DNA from: Prorocentrum cordatum
Taxonomy: Eukaryota; Sar; Dinophyceae; Prorocentrales; Prorocentraceae
NCBI GenBank assembly: GCA_963575745.1
Contig: CAUYUJ010016061.1
Location: 100,858 to 164,857, forward strand
Direction: 5' to 3'
Length of the DNA stretch: 64,000 nucleotides
The notes beneath the pieces are model-generated. The model was not told the DNA's origin. It searched no databases and was given only the letters and a program-made list of their open reading frames with translations. The stretch's first letter is position 1. The number at the start of each line of letters is the position of its first letter. The position numbers were made by a program, and so were the translations under genes. Shown piece by piece: positions 9,394-19,000 of the stretch.

Positions 9394-12300
9394 TTAGCGC
9401 GGGGCACCAGGTGGAGCGCCGCGGAGCGATGACAGCATAGCTTGGATGGTGAGTGACGGCGCAGCACCATCGGGCGAGGGCATAAGCAGCTCGGCGAAGG
9501 CACGCCCGGCGCTGTGGAGGCGCTGGAGCAGAGGGCCTTGACGGGCTTGAGCAGCGGCGAGGTCCGCGGCGAGAGCAGCACACCTCTGCTGAAGAGCGGC
9601 CATAGCCTGGGTCAGCTCGGTTTCGCGGTCGGTGAGGGGCGGCTGCTCAGTGCCAGCGGCCGCGGGCCTCGTGGCAGGGACGAGGTCATCGGTGCGCCTG
9701 GCCAGGTGGTGGACTAGCGCAGTACGGCGCTCCGTGTGCTGACGGCCGTCACCCTTGGGAGGCGACTGGAGGGTACCACGCGGCCCCAGGGCTGGAGCCG
9801 CTAGGGCCACGCCCCGTGAGGTCGGAAGAGCCGCATCCTCGCGCCCAGCAACAGTGGAAGCGTGGACGGGGTGCGTCGGTCTGACTGGCTCGGTGCCCTG
9901 CGGGGGGGCTGGAGCCGCCCCCGCGGGCTGGCGCTGGTGGGGGGGCGGAGTGGGTGGCACGGTAGGACCAATCATGATGCCATGCGAGGGCTCGGAGGTC
10001 GGCCGCGTAGTCGGGTGGCGTCTCGATAGGGCGGCATCGTCGGTAGCGTGGGGTGTCGGCGGAGCGTCGTCTATGCTGCCACTCAGTCCGAGGGGGTCAA
10101 CCAGGTCATCGTCGGCGTCTTGACGGTGAGCGACATCATCATGTGGGTACGATGTCGCTCTCGGTGGCGGATTCGCGGTGGGCGTCGAGAGGTTGCCCGA
10201 CGGGGCAGGGTTTGCGCTGGCTGGGCCGTCGTCCAAGAAGTCCAATCCCCCGCCGAAGCCGAACGGGTCGTCCTCCTGTTCATCGAGCATCGCCCGCTGG
10301 GCCTCGGCCCAGAGCTCATCCGGGTCTTGCGGGATGAATGGTCCTGCCGCGGGTGGTGCCTGGTCCGACAGCAGGGGGGTTGGTTCCATTTTGCTGAGTT
10401 CCGCAGCTGTAAACCCAGCCCTGCGGTGTGGGAGCGGCAGAGTACGGTGTCTGCGCTCGTAGATAGCGACAGCGACCCCATGGAGCACGGTCGCTTGGCG
10501 ATGTCGTGTTTTGGCAGCTTCAACAATGTCGTCGGGAAGGTTGTGAGTGCGTGCCGCCGTTGTGGCAAGGGCGTCGGCCTGACGGTTGAACTCCTCCGCA
10601 ATGGGCCCGATGAGCCCAAGGTCGATGCCAGGTCTCCCAGGTGGCTGGCGATTTTTTCGACGCGAAACATGTTGGGCTTGGCCATAACACATCGGTGGAT
10701 CTTTTCCCAGAGCTCCGCGTGCGTGCCCTGCGGCGCTGGATGTCCGTCGATGATGCTTTGGAACCCATCGACCACCGCCTGGTTGTCCACGAAAAACGTG
10801 CACGGGCCGTTCGGCACATGCCTTAAGGTGGACAATGGCGAGGGTCTCCGCAACCTGGGCGTTCTGCGTTAGGCCGTGAACGCGTGCACTGTAGTTCATG
10901 CGGTGGTCGATGCCGTAGTAGTCGCCGTAGCCCGCTCGTGCTAGCAATGGGATGGCTTGGTTGGTGCATGCACCGTCCGTGGCAGCGTAGACCCATGTCC
11001 AACCAGTGTCATGGTCAAGGTAGGTGGTGTAGGTGTCCTGGGCTGAAGCCGCAGGATCTCCCTCAGGGGGGGGCCGCGGCATGGGCTGTGGCAACGAGTC
11101 CCTCGCGAGGTCGGCCTGCAGGTCGAGGAGGACTGGGTCTTCGTCGAAGAGCCCGCAGTGTCTTGTGTGCGGCGGAAGACGGGCCCACTGGTCGTCACTG
11201 ATGAGGGTGGTGAGAGGGAGTCTTTCTCGGGCCCAGCACTTGCAGTCGCGGACAGTGTGTTCCTGAGTTTCCTCTTCCTCGTCGCAGTAGCGGCAGATGG
11301 GGCTGGGGTCTGCCGACGTGTTTGATCGGGATCGTCGCTGTTGGGTGTGATCCCCGCCCGACAGGTAGTTCAGGAGGAGCGCCAGCTGCCAGGCAGTGCA
11401 TTTGGCTGCTCCTTTAGTTCTGGCGAGCCACGTGCTGGCGAAGAGGTCGAGGCCCTGTCTGACAGAGGCTAGGTAGCCAAGGTCGTGTCGCCGTGGCTTG
11501 ATCCTCCGCAGAAGCGCCCTGCGTTGTGAGGCCCGCAGCATGTGTAGGAAGGCGTTTTGGGGTAAATTCAGCCAGCTGATCTGGCAGCCCCAGTCGTCGT
11601 ACATGATGCCAAATGTGGGCCAGGTCCATCGGAGCTGCTGGAGCGACTGGACGAGTCGCCCGACGGGTCCTCCACCAAACAGGGTCTGGACGTGGTGTTG
11701 GAGGTCTCTGGCGAGCCCGCAGAGTGTAACGTCGCGGTTAAACTGTCGCCGCAGGCACAGGAATGCTTCACGCTGCGTGATGGCGTCGATCTCAAGGGCG
11801 TGTCCCGGCACGCACACGGCCATGAGAGTCCAGAACTCGACCCACTTGTTTCCCTTGGGGCGGATAGCCGCCTTGAGGGCGTGGTTGTAGGCAGTCTTGG
11901 CTGGGCCTGATGGTGCTTGGATGTCGGTGCCCGTGGTGCAGACGCTGGCGGCTAGGGATCGGGCGTGCCGCGCCTTGATAAGCATCGGCGACGGGAGCTT
12001 GCCAATGCGCGGCAGGCGAATAGTCGCCCTCCGTACACGGGCGTCTGCGGTGGCCGTGAGGTTAAGCGCGGCTGGAGCCGGCGCTGCCTCTGCGTTGATG
12101 TAACTCCCGACGAGCTTGAAGGAATCGACCACACGAAGGGGGCGCTCCGCCAGTGTGAGCTGGGTAACGGCGGCGTGAAGCTCGTCGGTGAGCGCCCACC
12201 CTGCCACTTTACCAGGGTGAATGCGTAGACCTGAGAATCGATCAAACTTGGCGGTTTCGTCAAGAGATTTCTGCAGCTCAGACGCGGTGTGGGTAGTGGA

Positions 12301-15300
12301 GTTGCTGTCGTCAACAAAGGTAGTGCTGAGTGATCGAGGAACGTACCGATGCTGCCTCTTTGTCCACACGCACGTGAGCAGCTTGATGTCGTCCAGGGAC
12401 CACGAGCTTCCCTGGAGGTGACCGTTAGTCCTGGCCAAGTCCTTAGAGTACGCTCCGTTCATGCGGATGTAGCGTTTGTGGTGTCTGTAGAAATTTCGGC
12501 GGACAGTAACGATGTCTTGAGGGCACCCCGCGTGCAGCGCAAGGTTAAGGCAGATGTCCGTGATGAGGTAGTCGAAACACTTCTGTCGGTCAAGGGCAGC
12601 TCCAGCTAAGGGGAGGAGTAAAGCCCTGGCGTGTTCGATGCGCAGGGCGAGAGAGGTGCTGACATCACCAATGGTGGCTTTGGGAACAGCGCCGAAGCTC
12701 GTGGCATGGGTCCATCCTTGCCGCCAGGTCGTGAGGCTACGGTAGGCTGGCGCTTCCCACGCGTACATCCAAACGGAAAGAACCGAGAGAAGTCGTTGGT
12801 CCGTCGGGAGTTCCCCTCGGCCTTTTCGGAGGCGCGGGTTTGGCACGTGTAGGAGGGGCTCGGGGATGGTGCCAGTGCGTTGCATAGCACGTAAGACGCT
12901 GGAGAAGAGGCGAAGGATGTCGTCGGGTAACTCCTTAGCCTCCTTAGTTGTCCAGCCGTCGAGTCCCCCCGCGCGGCGCGGTGAACGGGTGCGTATGAAG
13001 TGGATGAGTTGGTCGTCGGTGAGGTGGAAAGGGGCTGCTGGTGATGGCGTAGGCAGCTCTTGTCGGTACTCGTCGTAGAAGTCTGCCCACGTCGGCATAG
13101 CTTCGGCGCCATGACCTGCGCGAGCGCGATACCTGCCCAAGATGGGCTCCCAGGTGTCGACCATGAGCTTAAGCATGTCTTTGGTATTGGCAACAATGGC
13201 GTTGGCGGGGAGGGCGTCGGGAACCTGGGCAGGTGGTGGGTCACGAGTGTGGCCTTCGTCGTTGTCAGTGTCGAGCGAACTACCGTCGCTGGGGCTGAAG
13301 CCGCCAGCGTCGGTGTCGGCATCACTATCGTCCGTGCAAGCTTGGTCAGGGTTGAAGGCGGTGGTGTCGCAGTGGAGCTGTGCATCGTCAGGAGTGGTAG
13401 GCGTGCGGAGATACGCCGTGGGCGAGCAGTCGGCAGCCCGTGCGTATATGGCCGCTTTTCGCCCGCTTGGCTCGCGGACACCCTCCGCCCAAATCTTGAT
13501 GCGTTCCGCTTTGACTCGGTTTGCACGTCGCGCCAGCTCTGAGTCAAGGTGTTGGATCAGACGGTCCAGGTGCTCTCCGCGTGGTGCTGGCACGTCGGGG
13601 GCCCAGGCCTCGGGAAAGGCCAGGAGGGCCGTGGGGCGCAGCTTGTGGCAGAGAAGGCGGGCCGCGGTCCACGCGCAGTCGATGCGCTGCGCCAGGTACG
13701 GCGGGATAGCACGGCAGTCGATATGATGGTGCTGTCCGATGAAGCGAAGCTCGCAAAGTTGCCGATGGAGCTTGCGAAGGCGGTTCATGTGAATCGTGGA
13801 AGCTCCGTAGGTGGGAGAGGCGCGGGGGACGGCGGGTCGCTCCTCGAACGTGGGTGTAAGCCCGTGCATGGTAGGGGCCTTCTTTTTTGGGTGGTCTGGC
13901 GGTGGAGGTGGCAGGTCGCGCAGCCGGGTGAGATGGTACTCATGGCTGGCCTCGTTTGCCAGGGCGAACATGCGTTCCACATCGTCGCGTGTGTCAGCCT
14001 GCTCCATGCGGTCATGGTATCGCCCTGCGATGAGGGTCCCTAAAGCCTGGAGTTCGTGGTCCTCATGAGCTCCGTCGGTAGGAGGGTAAGGCGTGGGGGC
14101 AAGAAGGCGTGGGGCCGTATGGTCGAGGCGGCTAAGGTCGAGAGTGACCTGCAGGCCAACATGGGACTTCGCTGGCAAGTCACGCAGATAGCAGAAGTCG
14201 GTGACGAGGGATCGCGCCGCTTGGTTGGCGATGATATAATCGATGCGCGAAGTGCGGGGGCACTTGGTGACGCGGTCCCAGTCAGGGATGTTGCCATATG
14301 TGTGCATGGTGTGGTCCGGTGTGCCTTCAGCGACGTTAAACCATCCGTGCTGCATCATGTGCAGCAGGTGAGGATTGTCGTCGATGTTCGTGTTGGCGTC
14401 CATGCAAATGAAGTACGGGGCTGAGCCGACCCTCGCGGCGGCACAGTCAGCAGGCCGAAACAAATCGGTGCTGTCTCCTCCAGCGACCCCGTAGAGGCTC
14501 GCAATGTAGATCCCAGCGGGCCCGTGGTTGTTTCGTCGCCGCCTGCGGCGGTGCTGGGTGCAGAGCGGGAGGAAGGCCTCGTGCCATCGTTTCTTGGCCT
14601 TGAGGGTGGCGATACAGGACGCAGTGTCGTCGACGGTGGAGTCGACGATGGCGTCCTTAGAGAGGATGGCGACCCCTCCCGAGGCGCCAGTGTTGCCCTC
14701 GACCGTGTGGTCCGTGCCACCGTGAGCAGCTTTGCGCTGGGCTCGCGCCAGATCCAGGTCAGGTCCCAGACTGGCCTGGTATCCTCCGTGGTGTGGATTG
14801 GCGGCGTTGGTAGCGATGGCTTGCCTGGTAGGCTTGGCATGTCGGGTCTCCTGCAGTGCTATGACTGCGGCGTTGTGGTCGACACCTAGAGCGGTGATGG
14901 TTGGCCAGTTCGCTGGGAGACTCGTGATGTTGAGGCTGACGAGGTGGATGGAGCGACCTGGCCCGTCTCCGTCGGTGGAGCTGGGGTCGGCACGCCCCGC
15001 GCGGTGGAGGGCAGCCTGGCCCTCACCCAGGTAGAAGGCTTGGCCACAGTAGGAGCTCATGGCGTCCCTGCAGATTGGCTTGAACGGGGCTGAAGCCGCC
15101 GTCAGGCCAGAAGTATAGGCGAGGCATGGTCGACACTGCGCCAGGGGGGGTTCATAAACATCGGCAAAACTGCCTCGAAAAATCCTCCTCACTCCTGTAC
15201 CGTGGGGGACGGGGGGAGGAGAGGTGAGACGGCAGCAGAGGGAGAGGGAGGCGACTCCTCGATCCGTCCTGCCGAAAACAAGAACAAAAGCAAACCAGCG

Positions 15301-15468
15301 GCGGCGGTTCGGCGCGGCAGCGGCGCAACGCGCGCGCATATACTGCGCACGCGACACCGCTGGTCCGTCCTGCGGCGGCGCGCCCGCCCCGTCAGTACCG
15401 TGATGAGCAGCATCGGGTGGAACAGCTCGAGCGGCGCGGTCGGTGGCCTGGCGCTGAGCCTCATCCAT
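9394..15468 (-). CDS. ORF2 C-terminal part, copy 1: EEP endonuclease, RT, RNase H (broken)
   Basis: The enzyme half of the LINE polyprotein, which would nick target DNA and prime cDNA synthesis on it. The EEP domain (about 14950-14135) shows SLNITSL, ALQETR, DANTNID and SRIDYII; the usual SDH near its end reads SHV. The RT (about 13080-12170) has motif A LDRQKCFD, motif B GHLQGSSWSLDD and motif C FVDD (12307-12318). A C2HC finger CRYC-x8-H-x4-C lies at 11242-11295. RNase H begins at TDGACT (about 10990). An extra A in the run at 10792-10796 and a lost base near 10630 put about 55 codons out of frame, removing the VDNQAVVDGF catalytic Asp. The tail ends in a coiled coil. 15468 is only the first start after the upstream frame break; the ancestral frame begins at 22116. 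Confidence 0.9.
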   Translation of the reverse strand: MDEAQRQATDRAARAVPPDAAHHGTDGAGAPPQDGPAVSRAQYMRARCAAAAPNRRRWFAFVLVFGRTDRGVASLSLCCRLTSPPPVPHGTGVRRIFRGSFADVYEPPLAQCRPCLAYTSGLTAASAPFKPICRDAMSSYCGQAFYLGEGQAALHRAGRADPSSTDGDGPGRSIHLVSLNITSLPANWPTITALGVDHNAAVIALQETRHAKPTRQAIATNAANPHHGGYQASLGPDLDLARAQRKAAHGGTDHTVEGNTGASGGVAILSKDAIVDSTVDDTASCIATLKAKKRWHEAFLPLCTQHRRRRRRNNHGPAGIYIASLYGVAGGDSTDLFRPADCAAARVGSAPYFICMDANTNIDDNPHLLHMMQHGWFNVAEGTPDHTMHTYGNIPDWDRVTKCPRTSRIDYIIANQAARSLVTDFCYLRDLPAKSHVGLQVTLDLSRLDHTAPRLLAPTPYPPTDGAHEDHELQALGTLIAGRYHDRMEQADTRDDVERMFALANEASHEYHLTRLRDLPPPPPDHPKKKAPTMHGLTPTFEERPAVPRASPTYGASTIHMNRLRKLHRQLCELRFIGQHHHIDCRAIPPYLAQRIDCAWTAARLLCHKLRPTALLAFPEAWAPDVPAPRGEHLDRLIQHLDSELARRANRVKAERIKIWAEGVREPSGRKAAIYARAADCSPTAYLRTPTTPDDAQLHCDTTAFNPDQACTDDSDADTDAGGFSPSDGSSLDTDNDEGHTRDPPPAQVPDALPANAIVANTKDMLKLMVDTWEPILGRYRARAGHGAEAMPTWADFYDEYRQELPTPSPAAPFHLTDDQLIHFIRTRSPRRAGGLDGWTTKEAKELPDDILRLFSSVLRAMQRTGTIPEPLLHVPNPRLRKGRGELPTDQRLLSVLSVWMYAWEAPAYRSLTTWRQGWTHATSFGAVPKATIGDVSTSLALRIEHARALLLPLAGAALDRQKCFDYLITDICLNLALHAGCPQDIVTVRRNFYRHHKRYIRMNGAYSKDLARTNGHLQGSSWSLDDIKLLTCVWTKRQHRYVPRSLSTTFVDDSNSTTHTASELQKSLDETAKFDRFSGLRIHPGKVAGWALTDELHAAVTQLTLAERPLRVVDSFKLVGSYINAEAAPAPAALNLTATADARVRRATIRLPRIGKLPSPMLIKARHARSLAASVCTTGTDIQAPSGPAKTAYNHALKAAIRPKGNKWVEFWTLMAVCVPGHALEIDAITQREAFLCLRRQFNRDVTLCGLARDLQHHVQTLFGGGPVGRLVQSLQQLRWTWPTFGIMYDDWGCQISWLNLPQNAFLHMLRASQRRALLRRIKPRRHDLGYLASVRQGLDLFASTWLARTKGAAKCTAWQLALLLNYLSGGDHTQQRRSRSNTSADPSPICRYCDEEEETQEHTVRDCKCWARERLPLTTLISDDQWARLPPHTRHCGLFDEDPVLLDLQADLARDSLPQPMPRPPPEGDPAASAQDTYTTYLDHDTGWTWVYAATDGACTNQAIPLLARAGYGDYYGIDHRMNYSARVHGLTQNAQVAETLAIVHLKACAERPVHVFRGQPGGGRWVPKHHRRTSSAAGHARGALGKDPPMCYGQAQHVSRRKNRQPPGRPGIDLGLIGPIAEEFNRQADALATTAARTHNLPDDIVEAAKTRHRQATVLHGVAVAIYERRHRTLPLPHRRAGFTAAELSKMEPTPLLSDQAPPAAGPFIPQDPDELWAEAQRAMLDEQEDDPFGFGGGLDFLDDGPASANPAPSGNLSTPTANPPPRATSYPHDDVAHRQDADDDLVDPLGLSGSIDDAPPTPHATDDAALSRRHPTTRPTSEPSHGIMIGPTVPPTPPPHQRQPAGAAPAPPQGTEPVRPTHPVHASTVAGREDAALPTSRGVALAAPALGPRGTLQSPPKGDGRQHTERRTALVHHLARRTDDLVPATRPAAAGTEQPPLTDRETELTQAMAALQQRCAALAADLAAAQARQGPLLQRLHSAGRAFAELLMPSPDGAAPSLTIQAMLSSLRGAPPGAPR

Positions 15469-15508
15469 GCCCGCTGCCGTGAGGCACGCGTTGCGGACAG
15501 GGCTGACT

Positions 15509-16078
15509 CACGCGGGGCCGCCGCTGCCGCGGCAGCGGCTGAGGTGGCGGGGGCGCCGCCATGGCTCTGAGGAGAAAGCGGTGAGCCGCCGCCGAAGCCC
15601 GCCGCGAGGTCCTTGACGCGGTACTTGTTCTTGAAGGGGTCGAAGGTCGGCGCCTCGTCGATGGGAACGACAACGCGGGTGGGCGGTGGCAACTCCTGGT
15701 CCGTGGACGGCGTCGGCTCGAGGTCGACCTGGCCAGGTTCGATGACGCTGGCACCGAAACGTGGCACCACCTCGGGGGCTTGGCCATCAGCCTGAGTCTC
15801 GCGGGGCGGCGAGCTCGTGGAGCTCCCAGGGGCCTTGCGCGAGCTGTGGCGGCTGCAGGACCGGCTGCGCGGGACGCGCCCGCCCGTGTGGCGGTCACGT
15901 GGCGAGGTCGCCTGGGCGTTAGCGCGCGCAGAGTCCGCCCTGCTCGGGGAGCGGATCGGCGCTGCGCAGGGTGTTGGGCTGGGCTGGCGGGAGCCGCCTG
16001 TGCCGCCCGCCGCCGAGGCTGTAGCCTGGTCAGGGTCGACGGCGTCAGGGCGGGGGCTGACGTGGTGGGCACTACCCA
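15509..16078 (-). pseudogene. frame-shifted bridge inside copy 1 ORF2
   Basis: Relative to copy 2, copy 1 has an extra A at 16078 and lacks a C at about 15509. The roughly 190 codons between, beginning SAHHVSPRPDAV, are therefore read in another frame, and the main frame meets TAG at 16072-16074. In copy 2 the same residues are continuous with both sides. The segment is Pro-, Ser- and Arg-rich with no recognised domain. Confidence 0.8.
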
Positions 16079-19000
16079 TCGCTGTGCCGCGGGGAGGCGC
16101 TGTGGTGCGCCTGGGTGTACGTGAGGACGAGCGGGACGAGCGGCTGCCGCTCGCGCTCAGGGGGGCCAGGTTTTGCCTGGGCAGGGCGCAGCGCTGCGGC
16201 CACGTTTGGCGGGGGCGTGTGTTGGCGCGGTTGCCAGGCACGCACGTTCGCCTCGCGCCATCCTTCAGGGCGCCCTGTCCTGCCTCGGCTGGGTGCAGCC
16301 CCCTGGGCTGAAGCCGCAGGGGTTACCACTGCGGGCTGGTAGCTGGCGGTGCTGTCATGGCGGCCTGGGTAATTTCCCCAGGCACGCGTGGACCCTGGCA
16401 CGGGCGAGGTGGCCCGTGGGGGAGCCTGCACGCGTGCGCGCGGGTAGCCGATGACCGCTGGGTGCACCCTGGCGTGGGGGGCGTGGCCATAGCTGGAGGC
16501 GGCTGCCCCTGCCGCCGCGGGCCTGGCGCCAATGGGACCACGGTGGTGGGTGGCTCCCCCGCCGTACACCGCGTTGTCGCCTGTCGGGACGCGCGCGGGA
16601 GAGCGGTTGCGTGGCGTGCTCGGCTGACCTGCGTCGCGTTGGTCGCGCTGCTGGGTGCGCTGCTGGTGCTGTTGGTAGCGCTGCTGGTCGGCTCTCGAGA
16701 GCGGACGGGTGTCGGGGAGGATGGTGGGCACGTCGGGCCGCCGCCAGCCCTGATAGACGTGCTCGAAGGCGCGGTCTGGGTAGGTCTCCCCGACGGGTGA
16801 GTAGCGCCGCACACGCTCCACGTAGTCAATGTTCTGCGGCTCGGGGAGCACCGTGATGTTCACAGCTCGCTGGTGCGCTGGTCCATAGAGACAGAAGCTA
16901 CCACGGTTGCTGCGGTCGTGGTTCAGCTCGGCTTCGGTCGTGGCACGGCTCACCATGGCGTCGCAGAGGCGCATGTCGTAGTCGAGGGCTTGAGGCCCAG
17001 GGCCGCCCTCGGCATCCCAGTACAGTACCACGTCTCGCCAGCGGGTGCGGGTAGTGTGGATGCGCTCGGCGATAGACTCGCAGACGGTCCTGACTGTGAC
17101 ACGATCCCTATGCATGTTGGTGATGGCTAGGGAGTAAGGTCGGCGGACCGTTTTGTTGAAGATGAAGTCCTCCTTGAGGGCCTGGTGGGGGCCGAAGAGC
17201 ACGTAGCCTTCCCTCCACAGGGGTTGATCGGGAGACGGGTCTTCAGGCATCCCCGTTCCTGTGAACCCAGGTGGCCGCCTCGTGCCGTCGGGCAATCCCT
17301 GCTTGAGGACGCGACGCGGCCTCGGTGGTAGATACCATTGACCCTGGTAACCTGCTTGGCCTGGTTGTGGAGGCTCCCCCCCGGGGCCTGAAGGCGCTCG
17401 GGGGGGGTCCTTGAGGTCGTGCTGGGCTGGCGCGTTGCCGTATTGGCGGGCAAGGATGTGCGGAGGCATCCCTGTGGCACGGACGTCGAACAGGCTGTGC
17501 GGACTAGGCGGATGGGGGCACCTGCTGGAGAGGCAGCATGTGTCGGAGTCCCTGTTGTCGGTGCTGTACGCACACGTCCAGCTGTTGCAAGAGTAGTCCG
17601 TGGACCAGTCCATAAGTGCACGTAGTCCGCTGAGGGAGCAGTCTGGGCACGCTGGTTGGCCGGAGGTGCCGAGCTGCGTGTTGCGGCGGGCCGCACAGTA
17701 CTGACAGCATTGGAATCGGCACTGTAGGCATGTCCAGCGTCCTGGTAGGGGCGGGAGCGCTTGCTCGTTGGTGCCTGCGTCGTCTGGGTGGGGTCGGGGT
17801 CGATCCCACAAGGGCCAGACGTCGGCGAACCAGGACTGGCCTGTAGTGCGGACCACCTCAGCGGGGAGGCGAGCGTCGTCAGCATGGCGCTCGATCCACT
17901 GGGGCCCCAGGCCCGCTGGGATCATGACCGTGCGCCAAGTGTCGTCCGCCTTGACGTGGACTTGGGTCGGTGCCCAGAGCCTGGTAGTGGTATCGCCATG
18001 GTCGTGGTGGAGGATGACCCAGCCGTCGCGACCCGCAACCGCAGGGTCGATAACGCGGTGGCCCACGACGGTCGTCCCCCACGGTAAGTAGGCGCCGTCG
18101 TGGTGCTCGCCCGGGTCAAGCCAGACCTCGATGCCAGGGGCATTGACACGGGCCCGCACATCGCGGACGTGGAAGGCGAGGACGTGGTAGGCGGTCGGCT
18201 CCTCTTCCGTCTCGATGTGCTCCCACGTCTCGATGTCGCTGTTGTCCGAGGTGGAGTTTCCGCCGCTCTGCCGTGACGAACGCGAGGCGGATCGCCGTGG
18301 GCGGGCATGGCCTCGGGCGAGGGCGGCGGCCGCGCTGATGAGGGACGGCGTACGGCGGTCGTCGGCTCCCGATGTCGTCGATGAGCGGTCTGGACTGTGT
18401 CCCAGGGCGGCACCTGACTGGTAGGTGCGCGGTGGGCCAGACGCGGCCCCAGGGCTGGAGCCGCTGGGGCGCGGCTCTCGTGCGTCGGACTGCCCCCGCA
18501 CGGGGGCGGCTTGCAAGCCAGTGTACACCAGGTCGATCAGTGGCTGCGGGTCCAGCTGGAGCTTGCGAAGCGAGACGCGTGGACGGGGCTGGTTGGGGTC
18601 GGCCCTGGTGGCGGCTTCGGTGTCGTAGTGCTGTTTAGCCCATGCTCGCGCTGCCTCTGGTGAGTATAGTGCCTGCGGTGGTGGCCACGCTGCCGCGATG
18701 TCCAGCCTGCGCCAGGTGTTAGCTTCCTGGTCGCGGGCTTCAGCCGCCTCGCGGAGGTCTGGGTGATCGTAGCCGGCGATGTGGAGGGCGTGCGCACAGT
18801 CGCCCATGCCATAGGCCTGTGGTAGGGCACGGCACCTGGAGGCAGCTTCCGTGGGGGCACACCAGTCCATGCGGATGAGGAGGCCCAGGACCCGAGGGTA
18901 GATGAGGCGTGCTCCGTGGGCCTCCCCTTTCACGAAGTTGTGCCAGTTTTCACCGCTCGGCGGTTGGGTAGCCTCGCACATCCAGAGCGCGATGGGTCCC

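Noticed and set aside
9755-15034. Many long plus-strand open frames opposite ORF2 (for example 10048-10872 and 13060-13542)
   Set aside because: They are antisense to an ORF with clear enzyme motifs, are present because of GC-rich codons, and break at the same indels; no motif is visible in them.
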